64,000 nucleotides of DNA from Gammaproteobacteria bacterium (GTDB taxonomy: Bacteria; Pseudomonadota; Gammaproteobacteria; Pseudomonadales; Pseudohongiellaceae): NCBI GenBank assembly GCA_041395725.1, contig JAWKZW010000001.1, forward strand, positions 2,728,001 through 2,792,000, written 5' to 3'. The position numbers were made by a program, and so were the translations under genes. Of the stretch, positions 1-8,105 are shown one piece after another; the stretch's first letter is position 1; every line of letters starts with the position of its first letter. Under the pieces are notes generated by a model. It ran no database searches. It saw nothing but the letters and a program-made list of their open reading frames with translations, and was not told the DNA's origin.

Positions 1-452
1 TCGCGCTGTCCGATGACGTAGTCGACGGTATCGTCGCCGAGCCGGTCTGGCATGATGCTTTGGTAGTGGCTGTACCAATCAGACATCCCCTATTGGTGCA
101 TAAGCGAGTACCCCTGCATGAAGTCATGAACTACCCGCTGGTACTCTGCCGCCCGGAAGTTTGCCAGGGATGTAGCCAACAACTGGACCGCCTACTCAAT
201 TTGGTTGATGCGCAACCCGTCGTAGCAGAGCGTGTAGCCACGCATGATTTGATGCTGACATTGGTGGCTGCGGGCTATGGGGTCGGCTTCTCCAACATGG
301 CCCGGCTTGAAGCCTCCCATCATAAGGACGTCATTATCAGACCGCTGGCGGGCAACCCGTTCATGATGACGACCTACCTGCTACGGCCAGACAGTGATCC
401 GTCCGAGCAGTTGAACAGCTTCATGCACCGCGTAAATCACGTCGGATCGTGA
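1..452 (+). CDS. LysR-type transcriptional regulator, C-terminal part (5' truncated by window)
   Basis: The reading frame is open from base 3 and ends at the TGA at 450-452, so 149 codons of effector-binding domain are present and the start lies upstream of the window. The visible part reads as the LysR substrate-binding domain: a VAVPIRHPLL segment, then a stretch containing ATHDLMLTLVAAGYGVGFS, the usual glycine-rich turn of this fold. No helix-turn-helix is visible because the N-terminus is missing. In ICEclc a LysR-type activator (TciR) sits at the same end, outside alpA; equivalence here is only inferred from position. It could also be an ordinary cargo or chromosomal regulator. Confidence 0.8.
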   Translation, partial: ALSDDVVDGIVAEPVWHDALVVAVPIRHPLLVHKRVPLHEVMNYPLVLCRPEVCQGCSQQLDRLLNLVDAQPVVAERVATHDLMLTLVAAGYGVGFSNMARLEASHHKDVIIRPLAGNPFMMTTYLLRPDSDPSEQLNSFMHRVNHVGS

Positions 453-941
453 AAATTCGCATGTAGCCATTCTTTTTTTGTCTGACATTAGACCTGCCAG
501 GCAACACACCGCCGCTTCTTCCCAAGAGATTGTGACCGGCCCAGGTCCATCGCACCAGCGGTGCATACTAAAGACAGTCCTTGTGGCGGCCAGTCGTGGT
601 CGCGTGGTCTCAGGTACAAGAGGAGTGGATCAGCATCCAGACACCAAAAGTCTGGCTCGGTTGATCGATCTGCACTGGATCTGGCTCAGATACGACAGGT
701 CTTTACTTGAGAGAGACATCTTCCAACACTGATTCGTGGCGTGGGACAGCCAGCACTAGTAGCGAAGAATCCAAGACAAATGGGGTGTTGCAGCACTTCC
801 TATATTGCCTTATCGCTACTGGCCATTGACGTCAGTCTACCCATGTGTGAACTGCTGTCCAGTGAGGAAGGTACCTCCTCTACTGGCTTGGGGAACTGTC
901 GCTAACACTTTGCCAGGAGGGCCAGGTGGCTGGAACGAACA
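453..941. other. Intergenic region without a recognisable gene
   Basis: This 489-bp stretch lies between the LysR gene and the 248-aa ORF. I find no convincing ORF, tRNA, att duplication or strong terminator. A purine-rich AGGAGG at 915-920 lies 21 nt before the ATG at 942, too far to be an ordinary ribosome-binding site for it. Confidence 0.5.
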
Positions 942-1688
942 ATGGGCAAGAACAATGACACTCAGCATACCAAAATCTTTTATCGACCAATCGAAGCCGC
1001 GATTCGGTGGAGCAGCTTGATGCGGGTTGAAGCCAGGATTCTTCGTGAATTCGCCGGGAAGTGCGTGCCAGGCCCAAATGATTTCCCAAGGTGGCCGGGG
1101 CTCAAGCTCAACATCGAACGCATCCTGGATGGCCTCAGAAACGGTGAACTGCATTACGGAAAAGGCGGCGTTACTCGCGACGATCCAGCACTACTCGACG
1201 ACCCTGATCTCACCATTCGCCATGTCGATCTCAAAGCCTGGATGTCCCAATTCTATCCCGATCAAAAACCTGAATTTCTGTTCGACGATATGGAGCGACA
1301 ACTGCACCCCGCTATCAGCGCGGACACCATGCAAGTCTTGCTGGCCGATCGTGAAGCGCTGAAACTGAGGATTGCCGACATGGAACAAAGTTTACAGATC
1401 CTGCAGGATAAACATCGCCTACTGAGCGAACAGAGCAAAAATCAGGAAGCGGCTGAGCGTGATATTTCGACCAGAAGCGAGGCCACCTATCTCAGCATCG
1501 TCGGCGGTCTGTTGACGTTGCTGCTTGGTCAATCTCCTAGCGGCAAGCGCTACTCTTCATTTAACACCACTGATTCCATAATAAGCACATTGCTGGCCTA
1601 CTACCCAGGCCGTCCAGGGCTCAGCGAAAGAACCTTGTGGTCGAAGTTCAAGGCTGCCAAACAACATATCAATACCGATCCATACTGA
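942..1688 (+). CDS. Conserved ICE protein of unknown fold, upstream of alpA (BisR-like position)
   Basis: 248 aa. It begins MGKNNDTQHTKIFYRPIEAA; the FYRPIEAAIRW segment recurs, as I remember it, in hypothetical proteins beside alpA in GI-T4SS elements. I see no enzyme motif, signal peptide or long membrane helix. Residues about 130-175 are charged and heptad-like (LKLRIADMEQSLQILQDKHR), consistent with a short coiled coil. In ICEclc a protein of similar size and position, BisR, activates the alpA promoter. Position and size fit that role, but sequence identity with BisR is not established here. The paired palindromes just downstream would be natural binding sites. The start is uncertain because the ribosome-binding site is poor. 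Confidence 0.6.
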   Translation: MGKNNDTQHTKIFYRPIEAAIRWSSLMRVEARILREFAGKCVPGPNDFPRWPGLKLNIERILDGLRNGELHYGKGGVTRDDPALLDDPDLTIRHVDLKAWMSQFYPDQKPEFLFDDMERQLHPAISADTMQVLLADREALKLRIADMEQSLQILQDKHRLLSEQSKNQEAAERDISTRSEATYLSIVGGLLTLLLGQSPSGKRYSSFNTTDSIISTLLAYYPGRPGLSERTLWSKFKAAKQHINTDPY

Positions 1689-1721
1689 CTGCAATTGCAG
1701 GCCCGTCTTCTGCAATTGCAG
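1689..1721. promoter_or_regulatory. Two identical 12-bp palindromes upstream of alpA
   Basis: CTGCAATTGCAG occurs at 1689-1700 and again at 1710-1721, each a perfect palindrome. Their centres are 21 bp apart, two helical turns, so dimers would bind on one face of the DNA. The pair lies 77 bp before the alpA ATG and directly after the preceding gene, which is typical of an operator controlling alpA. The regulator is not known from sequence. Confidence 0.65.
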
Positions 1722-1797
1722 TGCAATGCGTACCGTCAGGGCATGAAATGGCGAGCACGTTCCTCAACACGCTAACGAGCGTCCAGGAGTGCTCAAT

Positions 1798-2013
1798 ATG
1801 TCCTCACAATCTCTCCCGACACAACCGGTCGAACGCCGCATCTTGCGCCGTGCCGAGGTTGAAGCCAAGACCGGCTTCAAGCGCGCGCACATTTACAACC
1901 TGATGAAAGCGGGCAAATTTCCCAAGGCGCTGCGCCTTGGTGTGCGCGCCGTGGGCTGGGACGCTGCCGAAATCGACCAGTGGATCGAAGACCGCCTCAA
2001 CGAGCGTACCTGA
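1798..2013 (+). CDS. alpA: AlpA family excisionase-like transcriptional regulator
   Basis: 71 aa from the ATG at 1798; AGGAG at 1785-1789 is 8 nt upstream, so I prefer this ATG to the GTG at 1789. The protein is one small winged-helix/MerR-like DNA-binding domain: a RRAEVEAKTGFKRAHIYNLM helix-turn-helix, then KFPKALRLGVRAVGWDAAEIDQWIEDR, the standard AlpA wing and C-terminal helix. AlpA proteins regulate phage and ICE promoters or act as excision cofactors; in ICEclc AlpA relays the activation signal to the transfer genes. It heads the parA-parB gene run, and the palindromes at 1689-1721 lie in its promoter region. Confidence 0.88.
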   Translation: MSSQSLPTQPVERRILRRAEVEAKTGFKRAHIYNLMKAGKFPKALRLGVRAVGWDAAEIDQWIEDRLNERT

Positions 2014-2052
2014 CGTTTCCTTTTCGGACTAATCCATTCGAGGAGGAAACAC

Positions 2053-2904
2053 ATGCAGGTGGTATCCATCATTTCGACCAAAGGCGGCGTGGGCAAGACC
2101 ACCACGGCCGCCAACCTGGGCGGCATCGCGGCCGATGCGGGGCTGCGCGTCCTGTTGCTCGACTTGGACGTGCAGCCCACCCTGTCCAGCTATTTCACGC
2201 TGCATTCCCATGCGCCGGGTGGCATCTATGAGCTGCTGGCCTTCAATGAGCAGGATCATGCCCGCCTGATATCGCACACCGTCATCGACGGCTTGGACCT
2301 GATACTGTCCAATGACGACAAGGGACAACTGAATACCCTGTTGTTGCATGCGCCCGACGGTCGGCTGCGGCTGCGCAATCTGCTACCTGCGTTCCGCCCC
2401 CACTATGACCTGCTGCTGATCGATACCCAGGGCGCACGCAGCGTCCTGCTGGAGATGGCGGTACTGGCCTCCGACCTTGCCCTCTCTCCGGTCACGCCCG
2501 AGATTCTGGCAGCACGGGAATTCCGCCGTGGCACCCTGCAATTGATGCAGGACATCGCGCCCTACCGGCGTCTTGGCATCGAACCGCCGCCGCTGCAACT
2601 GCTCATCAACCGAGTTCACTCGGTCTCCGCCAATGCGCGGCTGATCCAGGAGGCGCTGCACGACCTGTTTGCCACTGAGCCAGGCATCGTCGTGCTCGAT
2701 ACCCGCATCCCGGCCATCGAAGCCTACCCCCGTGCCTCGACCCAGGCCCAGCCCGTTCACCGGGTGGAGTACCGCCGCCCCAAAGGGCGAGTCACGCCGG
2801 CTGCCTTCGACACCATGCGCACACTGGCCTGCGAGTTGTTTCCCGCCTGGGAATCAGTATTCAACCAGTTGCGAGCTGGTGCGCATCAGAGGGTTGGCAC
2901 ATGA
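2053..2904 (+). CDS. parA: ParA/Soj family partition ATPase
   Basis: 283 aa with the deviant Walker A motif KGGVGKTT at residues 10-17 and an LLLDLDVQPT Walker A' segment around residue 35. A strong AGGAGG precedes the ATG. ParA ATPases bind DNA non-specifically in the ATP state and position plasmids or excised ICEs; in PAPI-1 the homologue Soj is needed to retain the excised circle. The stop overlaps the next start by 4 nt (ATGA), so parA and the small downstream gene are translationally coupled. The C-terminal 40 residues vary more than the core. Confidence 0.92.
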   Translation: MQVVSIISTKGGVGKTTTAANLGGIAADAGLRVLLLDLDVQPTLSSYFTLHSHAPGGIYELLAFNEQDHARLISHTVIDGLDLILSNDDKGQLNTLLLHAPDGRLRLRNLLPAFRPHYDLLLIDTQGARSVLLEMAVLASDLALSPVTPEILAAREFRRGTLQLMQDIAPYRRLGIEPPPLQLLINRVHSVSANARLIQEALHDLFATEPGIVVLDTRIPAIEAYPRASTQAQPVHRVEYRRPKGRVTPAAFDTMRTLACELFPAWESVFNQLRAGAHQRVGT

Positions 2905-3143
2905 ACCGCTTCCCCATTCCGGCGCGGGGTTACAAGCGCCTCAAGCCACTGATCGAGTTTGCCCTGAACGAAGGCTGGGAAGTCACTCGCACCGCTGGGG
3001 GCCATCTGCGATTCACCAAGCCCGGACTACCCGCGATCTACACGGGCTCGACACCCAGTGACCATCGGTCCACGCGCAATGCCCTCGCACGCATGCGGCG
3101 ACAGGCGCGAGCGGCTGCCAAGGAGGGGGGCAACGATGGCTGA
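2901..3143 (+). CDS. Small HicA-like dsRBD-fold protein between parA and parB (shi position)
   Basis: 80 aa. The pattern of helix, strand, then TAGGHLRFTKPG resembles HicA/YcfA mRNA interferases, in which a histidine after the glycines (here H35) is catalytic. No HicB antitoxin is adjacent. ICEclc has a small gene, shi, in the same place between parA and parB, and shi is linked to growth arrest of transfer-competent cells. I infer that this is the counterpart and that its effect may come through RNA cleavage. It overlaps parA by 4 nt and the parB-like gene by 8 nt, so dosage is probably tied to both. Confidence 0.7.
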   Translation: MNRFPIPARGYKRLKPLIEFALNEGWEVTRTAGGHLRFTKPGLPAIYTGSTPSDHRSTRNALARMRRQARAAAKEGGNDG

Positions 3144-4860
3144 CCTGACCCCCAAGGACATGGCTGACAAGCTACTGGCCGACCAGTTCCAGCGCAGCGG
3201 CCCAGAGGCTGAGGCATTGAGCGACCCCATCGCCGACACAGCCATGACGGTGACGCTGGACCAGCTGCAGCCGTATGACCTCAATCCGCGTGTGACACGC
3301 AACCCCCTATACGACGAGATCAAGGACTCGATCCGCGAACGCGGACTCGATTCGCCGCCAGCCATCACTCGTCGGCCCGGTGAGCCACATTACATCATCC
3401 GCAACGGGGGCAACACACGACTGGCCATCCTGCGAGAGCTATGGACGGAAACCAAGGAAGAACGCTTCTTCCGTATTCCCTGCCTGTTCCGCCCGTGGTC
3501 GGAGCGGGGCGAGATCGTCGCCCTGACCGGCCATCTGGCCGAGAACGAACTGCATGGCGGACTGACGTTCATCGAACGTGCTCTTGGTATCGAGAAGGCC
3601 CGGGAGCTGTACGAGATCGAATCGGGCGAGACGTTGACACAAACCGAGTTGGCGCGACGCCTCACTGCCGATGGTTACCCCATCGCCCAGCCGCACATCA
3701 GCCGCATGCAGGATGCCGTCACCTATCTGCTTCCCGCCATGCCGACCGTGCTCTACGGCGGCCTCGGCCGACCGCAGATCGAACGTTTGTCGGCGTTACG
3801 CAAATCCAGCGCAAGAGCCTGGGACGCCCGTTGCGGGGACCGGCCTTCGGGCATCGACTTTCCAGCTCTGTTCCACGACGTGCTGGCGTCATTCGACCAC
3901 GCAGCCGATGATTTCTCGGTCGGGCGCGTACAGGACGAATTGATCGGGCAGATGGCGGAGTTGCTTGACGTCGACTACGACACCTTAACGCTGGACATCA
4001 CGGAGCCCGAAAGCCGTCACCGCTTCCTGACCAGCGATCCGATCCAACACCCTCCAGCGCTGGTCGAGGCACCACCGCCTCCCGTCAGCCCCGAGAGAAC
4101 GCACCAGCCGCCTTCCTCTCCGGCCGACACATCACGTACTTCAGCGCCGGTTTCAAAACCCTCCCTGGAAGATGCACCTCCGGCCCGGGAGCCCGCTCGA
4201 TCCCCGGCCTCCACTGACAACACCGAACCGCCGGATGAGGATCGGAACGAACGACTCGCGGGGAACATCGTCTCGCCGGCGACAACGACCGATCGGTTGC
4301 AGGACATCCAACGCCTGGTCGCCGACAGGACGGGCGACGCACTGGAGGACTTCGCATCGAACGTGCTGAAGGCCATCCCCGTGCAGGCGGGCGGTCTCTA
4401 CCCCATCACGGATGTCTGGCACATCGAGCCCGGACTGGATGCACCGGACAGCCTGCGGGTGCATATCGCGCAGTTCGCCGGTGAAATCGCGGACGAGGCG
4501 GGCCAAGCCGAACACATTCAGCCGATCGATACAGGCATCGGTTTCATCTGCGACATGAGCATACTCGCCACCGATGGCCGCGTGGTACCGATGATCGGCC
4601 GGGCCGTTCTCACCCTGCTCCATGCACTCAGTACGGGATACCAGTCATCGAGCTCCCCCCTTGGCGATCTCGACAATCTACGGTTGCTGGATTCTCTGGG
4701 GCCACTGCTGCAAGGGCGACAGGGCACCGGCAGCGGTCAGGTCTCGCGCCTGAGCGACAACGGTCTGGTCAAGCTGTTTCGCCTGTTGCGGCTATCGCGC
4801 CGCCTGGTGGAACTGGAATCGGGCACCGGGGCGGACACCACGACGCCCCCCGGTTCATAG
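3136..4860 (+). CDS. PFGI-1-class ICE ParB family protein (BisD position)
   Basis: 574 aa from the ATG at 3136, which overlaps the end of the HicA-like gene; an in-frame upstream ATG at 3058 lies inside that gene and is less likely. The N-terminal third has the ParB-like nuclease fold (DLNPRVTRNPLYDEIKDSIR, then NGGNTRLAILREL), followed by a helix-turn-helix region near residues 160-200 (TQTELARRLTADGYPIAQPH). The middle, about 290-390, is a proline/serine-rich linker, and the C-terminus is a separate domain. The length and plan match the ICE PFGI-1 ParB family rather than chromosomal ParB. In ICEclc the gene here is half of the BisDC transfer activator, as I recall, so it may act as a transcription factor. 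Confidence 0.83.
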   Translation: MADLTPKDMADKLLADQFQRSGPEAEALSDPIADTAMTVTLDQLQPYDLNPRVTRNPLYDEIKDSIRERGLDSPPAITRRPGEPHYIIRNGGNTRLAILRELWTETKEERFFRIPCLFRPWSERGEIVALTGHLAENELHGGLTFIERALGIEKARELYEIESGETLTQTELARRLTADGYPIAQPHISRMQDAVTYLLPAMPTVLYGGLGRPQIERLSALRKSSARAWDARCGDRPSGIDFPALFHDVLASFDHAADDFSVGRVQDELIGQMAELLDVDYDTLTLDITEPESRHRFLTSDPIQHPPALVEAPPPPVSPERTHQPPSSPADTSRTSAPVSKPSLEDAPPAREPARSPASTDNTEPPDEDRNERLAGNIVSPATTTDRLQDIQRLVADRTGDALEDFASNVLKAIPVQAGGLYPITDVWHIEPGLDAPDSLRVHIAQFAGEIADEAGQAEHIQPIDTGIGFICDMSILATDGRVVPMIGRAVLTLLHALSTGYQSSSSPLGDLDNLRLLDSLGPLLQGRQGTGSGQVSRLSDNGLVKLFRLLRLSRRLVELESGTGADTTTPPGS

Positions 4861-4876
4861 GGTTTCGGGAGGCAGC

Positions 4877-5437
4877 ATGTCGGTACCGCATCCACTCAAC
4901 CAAGCTGTGATCGCACAGGCGTTGCACGATCTGCGCAACGGTCAGTTGCGTCGCTGCAAGGCCATGGGTTTCGGCGAGGAGGAACTGGGCGCCCTGAAAC
5001 ATCCGGCACTGGTCAGCGTACTGATCAATGCCACCGTGCCCTGGTGCTCGGTGACCGTGAACCGCGACGTGCTGCAACGCCTGCTGCGCCAAGTGGCGGA
5101 TGTCGAAAAGGAGATAGCCGCCGTCGATCGTATGCTGCGCCTGGGCGCCAGCACCGAGATGGTGAGCAAGTTCTACGGGCTGACGCATCAGGAAGTGGCC
5201 TTGCGCCGCGACATTCTCGGCCTGCCCAAGCGCAAGGGCCGTCATCCAGAGCTGAATGAGGCACAGGACACTGAGCTGTGGCGGCGCTGGGAGCCCGAGG
5301 TCAAGCAGCGTGGCATCGCGCTCGATGACTCTATGGCGATGCTGGAACTCACCCTGGATCTGGCCGAGGACCTCGACTTGCCAGCCTCCGTTTTGTGGTT
5401 AACCATCCATGGCTGGATCGATCAGGGCCTGGTGTAA
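4877..5437 (+). CDS. DUF2857 family ICE protein (BisC position)
   Basis: 186 aa, preceded by a GGGAGGCAGC ribosome-binding site. DUF2857 proteins follow the ParB-like gene in GI-T4SS elements. The C-terminal half reads as helical (VSKFYGLTHQEVALRRDILG resembles a helix-turn-helix). In ICEclc the equivalent protein, BisC, has been compared with FlhC and works with BisD to switch on the transfer promoters. That is family knowledge; from this sequence I can only support a small, soluble, probably DNA-binding protein. It is separated from its neighbours by 16 and 3 nt, consistent with one operon. Confidence 0.75.
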   Translation: MSVPHPLNQAVIAQALHDLRNGQLRRCKAMGFGEEELGALKHPALVSVLINATVPWCSVTVNRDVLQRLLRQVADVEKEIAAVDRMLRLGASTEMVSKFYGLTHQEVALRRDILGLPKRKGRHPELNEAQDTELWRRWEPEVKQRGIALDDSMAMLELTLDLAEDLDLPASVLWLTIHGWIDQGLV

Positions 5438-5440
5438 GCC

Positions 5441-6640
5441 ATGGCCACCGACGATCCCGGCCGACCCAAAGGCCCCGTCTCGCTGGCGGCGCTCCTCGAT
5501 GAAGCCACCCAACACCTGAAACCCTCCTCGGAGGAATCCACCCCACAGGATGGCTTCCTGTTCAGCGGTAACCGTCACGAGAGTGTTCCCAGGGGACTGT
5601 TCCTCGATCGCCGCCTGACACCCCTGGAGCGCAATGCCTGGCAGGTGTTTCGCCTGCTGCTGAACGATGATGGCGTGACCGCCTTTCCCACCTACGAGCG
5701 CCTGCGACCCTACCTGGCATCGATGCCATGTACGGCCAAGGCATCCCACGAAACCGTGGCCCGTGCACTGACCCAGTTGCGATTGACCCGATGGCTTAGC
5801 CTGGTGCGGCGACGACGGGACGCCCGTTCCGGACGCATCCAGGGCAACCTCTACGTGCTGCATGACGAACCGCTGTCCCCCTTCGAGGCCATGCAGCTCG
5901 ACACCGAATACCTGGGGCTGGTCAGCCAGGCACTGACACACTCGGCGAAAGCGGTGCGGGTCGTCGGTGTCCATACGCTCAGGGAAATCACCGAGGACCC
6001 GATGGTCAGCGGTCGGACACTGCCGTCACGTCTGCAGGTGATGGCGCAGCGGCTGGCCGAGCAGAACTGGGACGCCAATATCAGTGATCAAGAGCCTGTG
6101 GATAACCCTAAAACCGTAGAAAGCGCCCAAGGCCTTCTACGGCATTACGACGAGCCGCTTTCCGAATCGGAATCAGGGCGCAAAGCCCCGTCAGACGGCA
6201 CGCTTCCGATTCCGAAGAATGACAGTACAGTACGTAAAAGAAGTATTAAAAATAATAAAGTACGTACTGTACTGCGCGAGTTGGAATATCTGGACCTGCC
6301 ACCGCGTTTTCATCGCCTCGATGACGAGCAGCAAGCCGGGGCATTACTCGCACTCAGGAAGGTCGACAGCGAACTGCAACAGGCCGTGCTAGACGAATGG
6401 GACGTTCGCTGTTGTGACAGTCACGTGCAAAAGCCAGCCAACTACCTGTTTGGCATCATCCAGCGGGCCATCCGGGGAGAGTTCCATGCGTGGGCCGGTG
6501 TCGGCCCGTCCAGGAAAGATCCACCGCCGACGCCAGCACATCGGATAGACACCGAGACTGAACGCCCAGCTCAACCAGTGGACCCGGAACAGGCGAAGGC
6601 CCATATCGCCTGCCTTCAAGCGATGTTCCGCAGTACTTGA
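5441..6640 (+). CDS. STY4528 family ICE protein (pathogenicity-island relocation protein)
   Basis: 399 aa. It matches the STY4528 family that follows DUF2857 in SPI-7/PAPI-1-type islands; the biochemical role is unproven. The N-terminal 150 residues contain a winged-helix-like segment (LTPLERNAWQVFRLLLNDDG..FPTYERLRPYL..TVARALTQLRLTRWLSLVRRRRD) similar in layout to replication-initiator or helix-turn-helix domains. A low-complexity A+T-rich linker near residues 262-278 contains a large perfect inverted repeat at DNA level (6223-6274). The C-terminal 100 residues form a separate helical block. It is closely linked to DUF2857 (3-nt gap). Confidence 0.75.
   Translation: MATDDPGRPKGPVSLAALLDEATQHLKPSSEESTPQDGFLFSGNRHESVPRGLFLDRRLTPLERNAWQVFRLLLNDDGVTAFPTYERLRPYLASMPCTAKASHETVARALTQLRLTRWLSLVRRRRDARSGRIQGNLYVLHDEPLSPFEAMQLDTEYLGLVSQALTHSAKAVRVVGVHTLREITEDPMVSGRTLPSRLQVMAQRLAEQNWDANISDQEPVDNPKTVESAQGLLRHYDEPLSESESGRKAPSDGTLPIPKNDSTVRKRSIKNNKVRTVLRELEYLDLPPRFHRLDDEQQAGALLALRKVDSELQQAVLDEWDVRCCDSHVQKPANYLFGIIQRAIRGEFHAWAGVGPSRKDPPPTPAHRIDTETERPAQPVDPEQAKAHIACLQAMFRST
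6223..6274. repeat. 14-bp perfect inverted repeat with A+T-rich centre inside the STY4528 gene
   Basis: CAGTACAGTACGTA at 6223-6236 is repeated exactly in reverse complement at 6261-6274. The 24-nt spacer holds only three G and no C; the rest is A or T. The arms themselves contain repeated GTAC. Such a structure in otherwise GC-rich coding DNA resembles a replication-initiator or nuclease target. It could also be a side effect of a low-complexity linker. Confidence 0.7.
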
Positions 6641-6645
6641 TGGAA

Positions 6646-6662
6646 TTATGCCAGTGGCATAA
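6646..6662. promoter_or_regulatory. Palindromic operator-like site upstream of the PFL_4669 gene
   Basis: TTATGCCAGTGGCATAA is a perfect 7-bp inverted repeat around AGT. The same site in the opposite orientation occurs at 8554-8570 before topB. It lies between the STY4528 stop and the next ICE gene, where a promoter is expected. Confidence 0.6.
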
Positions 6663-6786
6663 GGCTATCGACGGCTATCGCAGTCTCCTTCCGGAAACAG
6701 GCAGTGTGTGAGTGCGGTTTGTTTACTGACTGCCTTCCGGACTTTGTCGATGCTGGCGGCTCGATTCTTCACAGCGAGTCGCTGAC

Positions 6787-7572
6787 ATGGCCAACGAATC
6801 TCTGCAACTGAACCTCGGATCGCTGCGCAGCGCGATGGCGCTGACGCTGCACACCCACCACGCCTCCCGCATCTGGCATGGGCGCGCCGCCTCGGAAGGC
6901 AAGCCGGGCATCATCGGCCTCAACGCCTTCCTGTCGATCATGAACAAGCTCAAGCGCGGGGCTGAACAGGACGACCCCTACTCGGACTGGTGGATGCTGC
7001 GGGTCGAGGAGAAGATCAACGACACCCGGACACGACTGCAGGCCCTGCGCGAACAGGTGGACCAGGCCCTGGCGGATGTACCGGCGGCCCTCAGCCTGGG
7101 GGACAACCTCAACGTCCAGCCCATCAAGCTGCCCCTGTTTGTCAATGCCCAGCTCGGCTTCATGGCGGTCTATCTGCTCGCCGACTACGACGAGCTGGCA
7201 CGCCGCCTGATCCTGGCGCATCACACCGCGTTGATCGATCGCAGCACCCTGGAACGCTGGCTCAACGATGGGGCGCATGCCCTGCGCAGCCTGTTCTCGC
7301 TGGCCCAGCAGTACCGCTATTCCGGCACCTGCCGGGACGACTTTGCGGCCAACAACGCGGTGGCGCGGACGGCACGGGACAAGTTTGGAGACTTGCCCCA
7401 GGACGTACTCGAAGGCACCCGCCGTTCGCGCTTCGCGCCGCCGATCAACCGCCGATCGTCGCGAGATACCTCGGCCAAGCCAGCATCTCCCAGTGATGCG
7501 CCAGCCGACAAGGCCGGGGATGACGACGAAGCTGACGACAGCGTATCGCCAGACGAGGAGGCGCCAGCATGA
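6787..7572 (+). CDS. ICE protein, PFL_4669 (TIGR03761) family
   Basis: 261 aa. The family is restricted to GI-T4SS ICEs and sits upstream of DUF3158 and ssb. The first 215 residues are mostly helical with no recognised catalytic motif. The last 40 residues are acidic and low-complexity (SPSDAPADKAGDDDEADDSV), an arrangement seen in DNA-metabolism adaptor proteins. The stop overlaps the DUF3158 start by 4 nt and DUF3158 overlaps ssb by 4 nt, so the three are translated as a unit. A helper role in ssDNA handling is likely but inferred from the neighbours. Confidence 0.78.
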   Translation: MANESLQLNLGSLRSAMALTLHTHHASRIWHGRAASEGKPGIIGLNAFLSIMNKLKRGAEQDDPYSDWWMLRVEEKINDTRTRLQALREQVDQALADVPAALSLGDNLNVQPIKLPLFVNAQLGFMAVYLLADYDELARRLILAHHTALIDRSTLERWLNDGAHALRSLFSLAQQYRYSGTCRDDFAANNAVARTARDKFGDLPQDVLEGTRRSRFAPPINRRSSRDTSAKPASPSDAPADKAGDDDEADDSVSPDEEAPA

Positions 7573-8105
7573 CTGAGTCAACACGTCTTGGTACGTCGCG
7601 GCGCTTTGCGCCCCTGGAACAGCCGGACTTCCAGCGCCTGGAACACGCTGCCTACCTAAAAGGCCTTTTAAAACCATTTAAGGGTAAGGGGAGTCTGGAG
7701 GACTGGGCCAACCAATGCATCGGGCTGCGCGACGACCTGATCAGCTTGGCGCTGCGGCACGTGCTGCCCCAAGCCCGTCAGGTGCCATTCAACCTGCTTG
7801 GCGTGCAACTGGCCCAGCAGACCACTGGCGCCGGGACCACCTTCCTGCGCTGGCGCAACCTCGACCGGTCATCCATGGGCGTCGCCCTGTGGGAGGGACT
7901 GATCGCCGCCCCTGCGACCCCCGTCTCGCTGATCGACGACCTGTACGCCATGGAGCTGCAGCGCATTGCCCTGAACATGCAGATCAGCCTCACCCACAGC
8001 ATTGCCCGCCAGGCCCTGGACTGCGCCGGCAAGATGGCCCAGGCCGAAGCGGCCTATCACCGGCGTACCCAGGGGCACGCCACCACCAAGGAGTCAAACC
8101 CATGA
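7569..8105 (+). CDS. DUF3158 family ICE protein
   Basis: 178 aa. DUF3158 proteins are conserved between PFL_4669 and ssb in these elements and have no known activity. The protein is predominantly helical (for example LEDWANQCIGLRDDLISLALR) with no signal peptide or membrane helix. It is coupled to both neighbours by ATGA overlaps. The sequence AAAGGCCTTTTAAAACCATT near 7660-7679 is locally A+T-rich but within the frame. Confidence 0.75.
   Translation: MTESTRLGTSRRFAPLEQPDFQRLEHAAYLKGLLKPFKGKGSLEDWANQCIGLRDDLISLALRHVLPQARQVPFNLLGVQLAQQTTGAGTTFLRWRNLDRSSMGVALWEGLIAAPATPVSLIDDLYAMELQRIALNMQISLTHSIARQALDCAGKMAQAEAAYHRRTQGHATTKESNP

Noticed and set aside
453..941. Possible att site or tRNA at the left edge
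   Set aside because: No tRNA cloverleaf, T-arm consensus or repeated segment matching another part of the window was found.
2901..3143. Complete HicAB toxin-antitoxin system
   Set aside because: No HicB-like partner overlaps; the neighbours are parA and the ParB-like gene.
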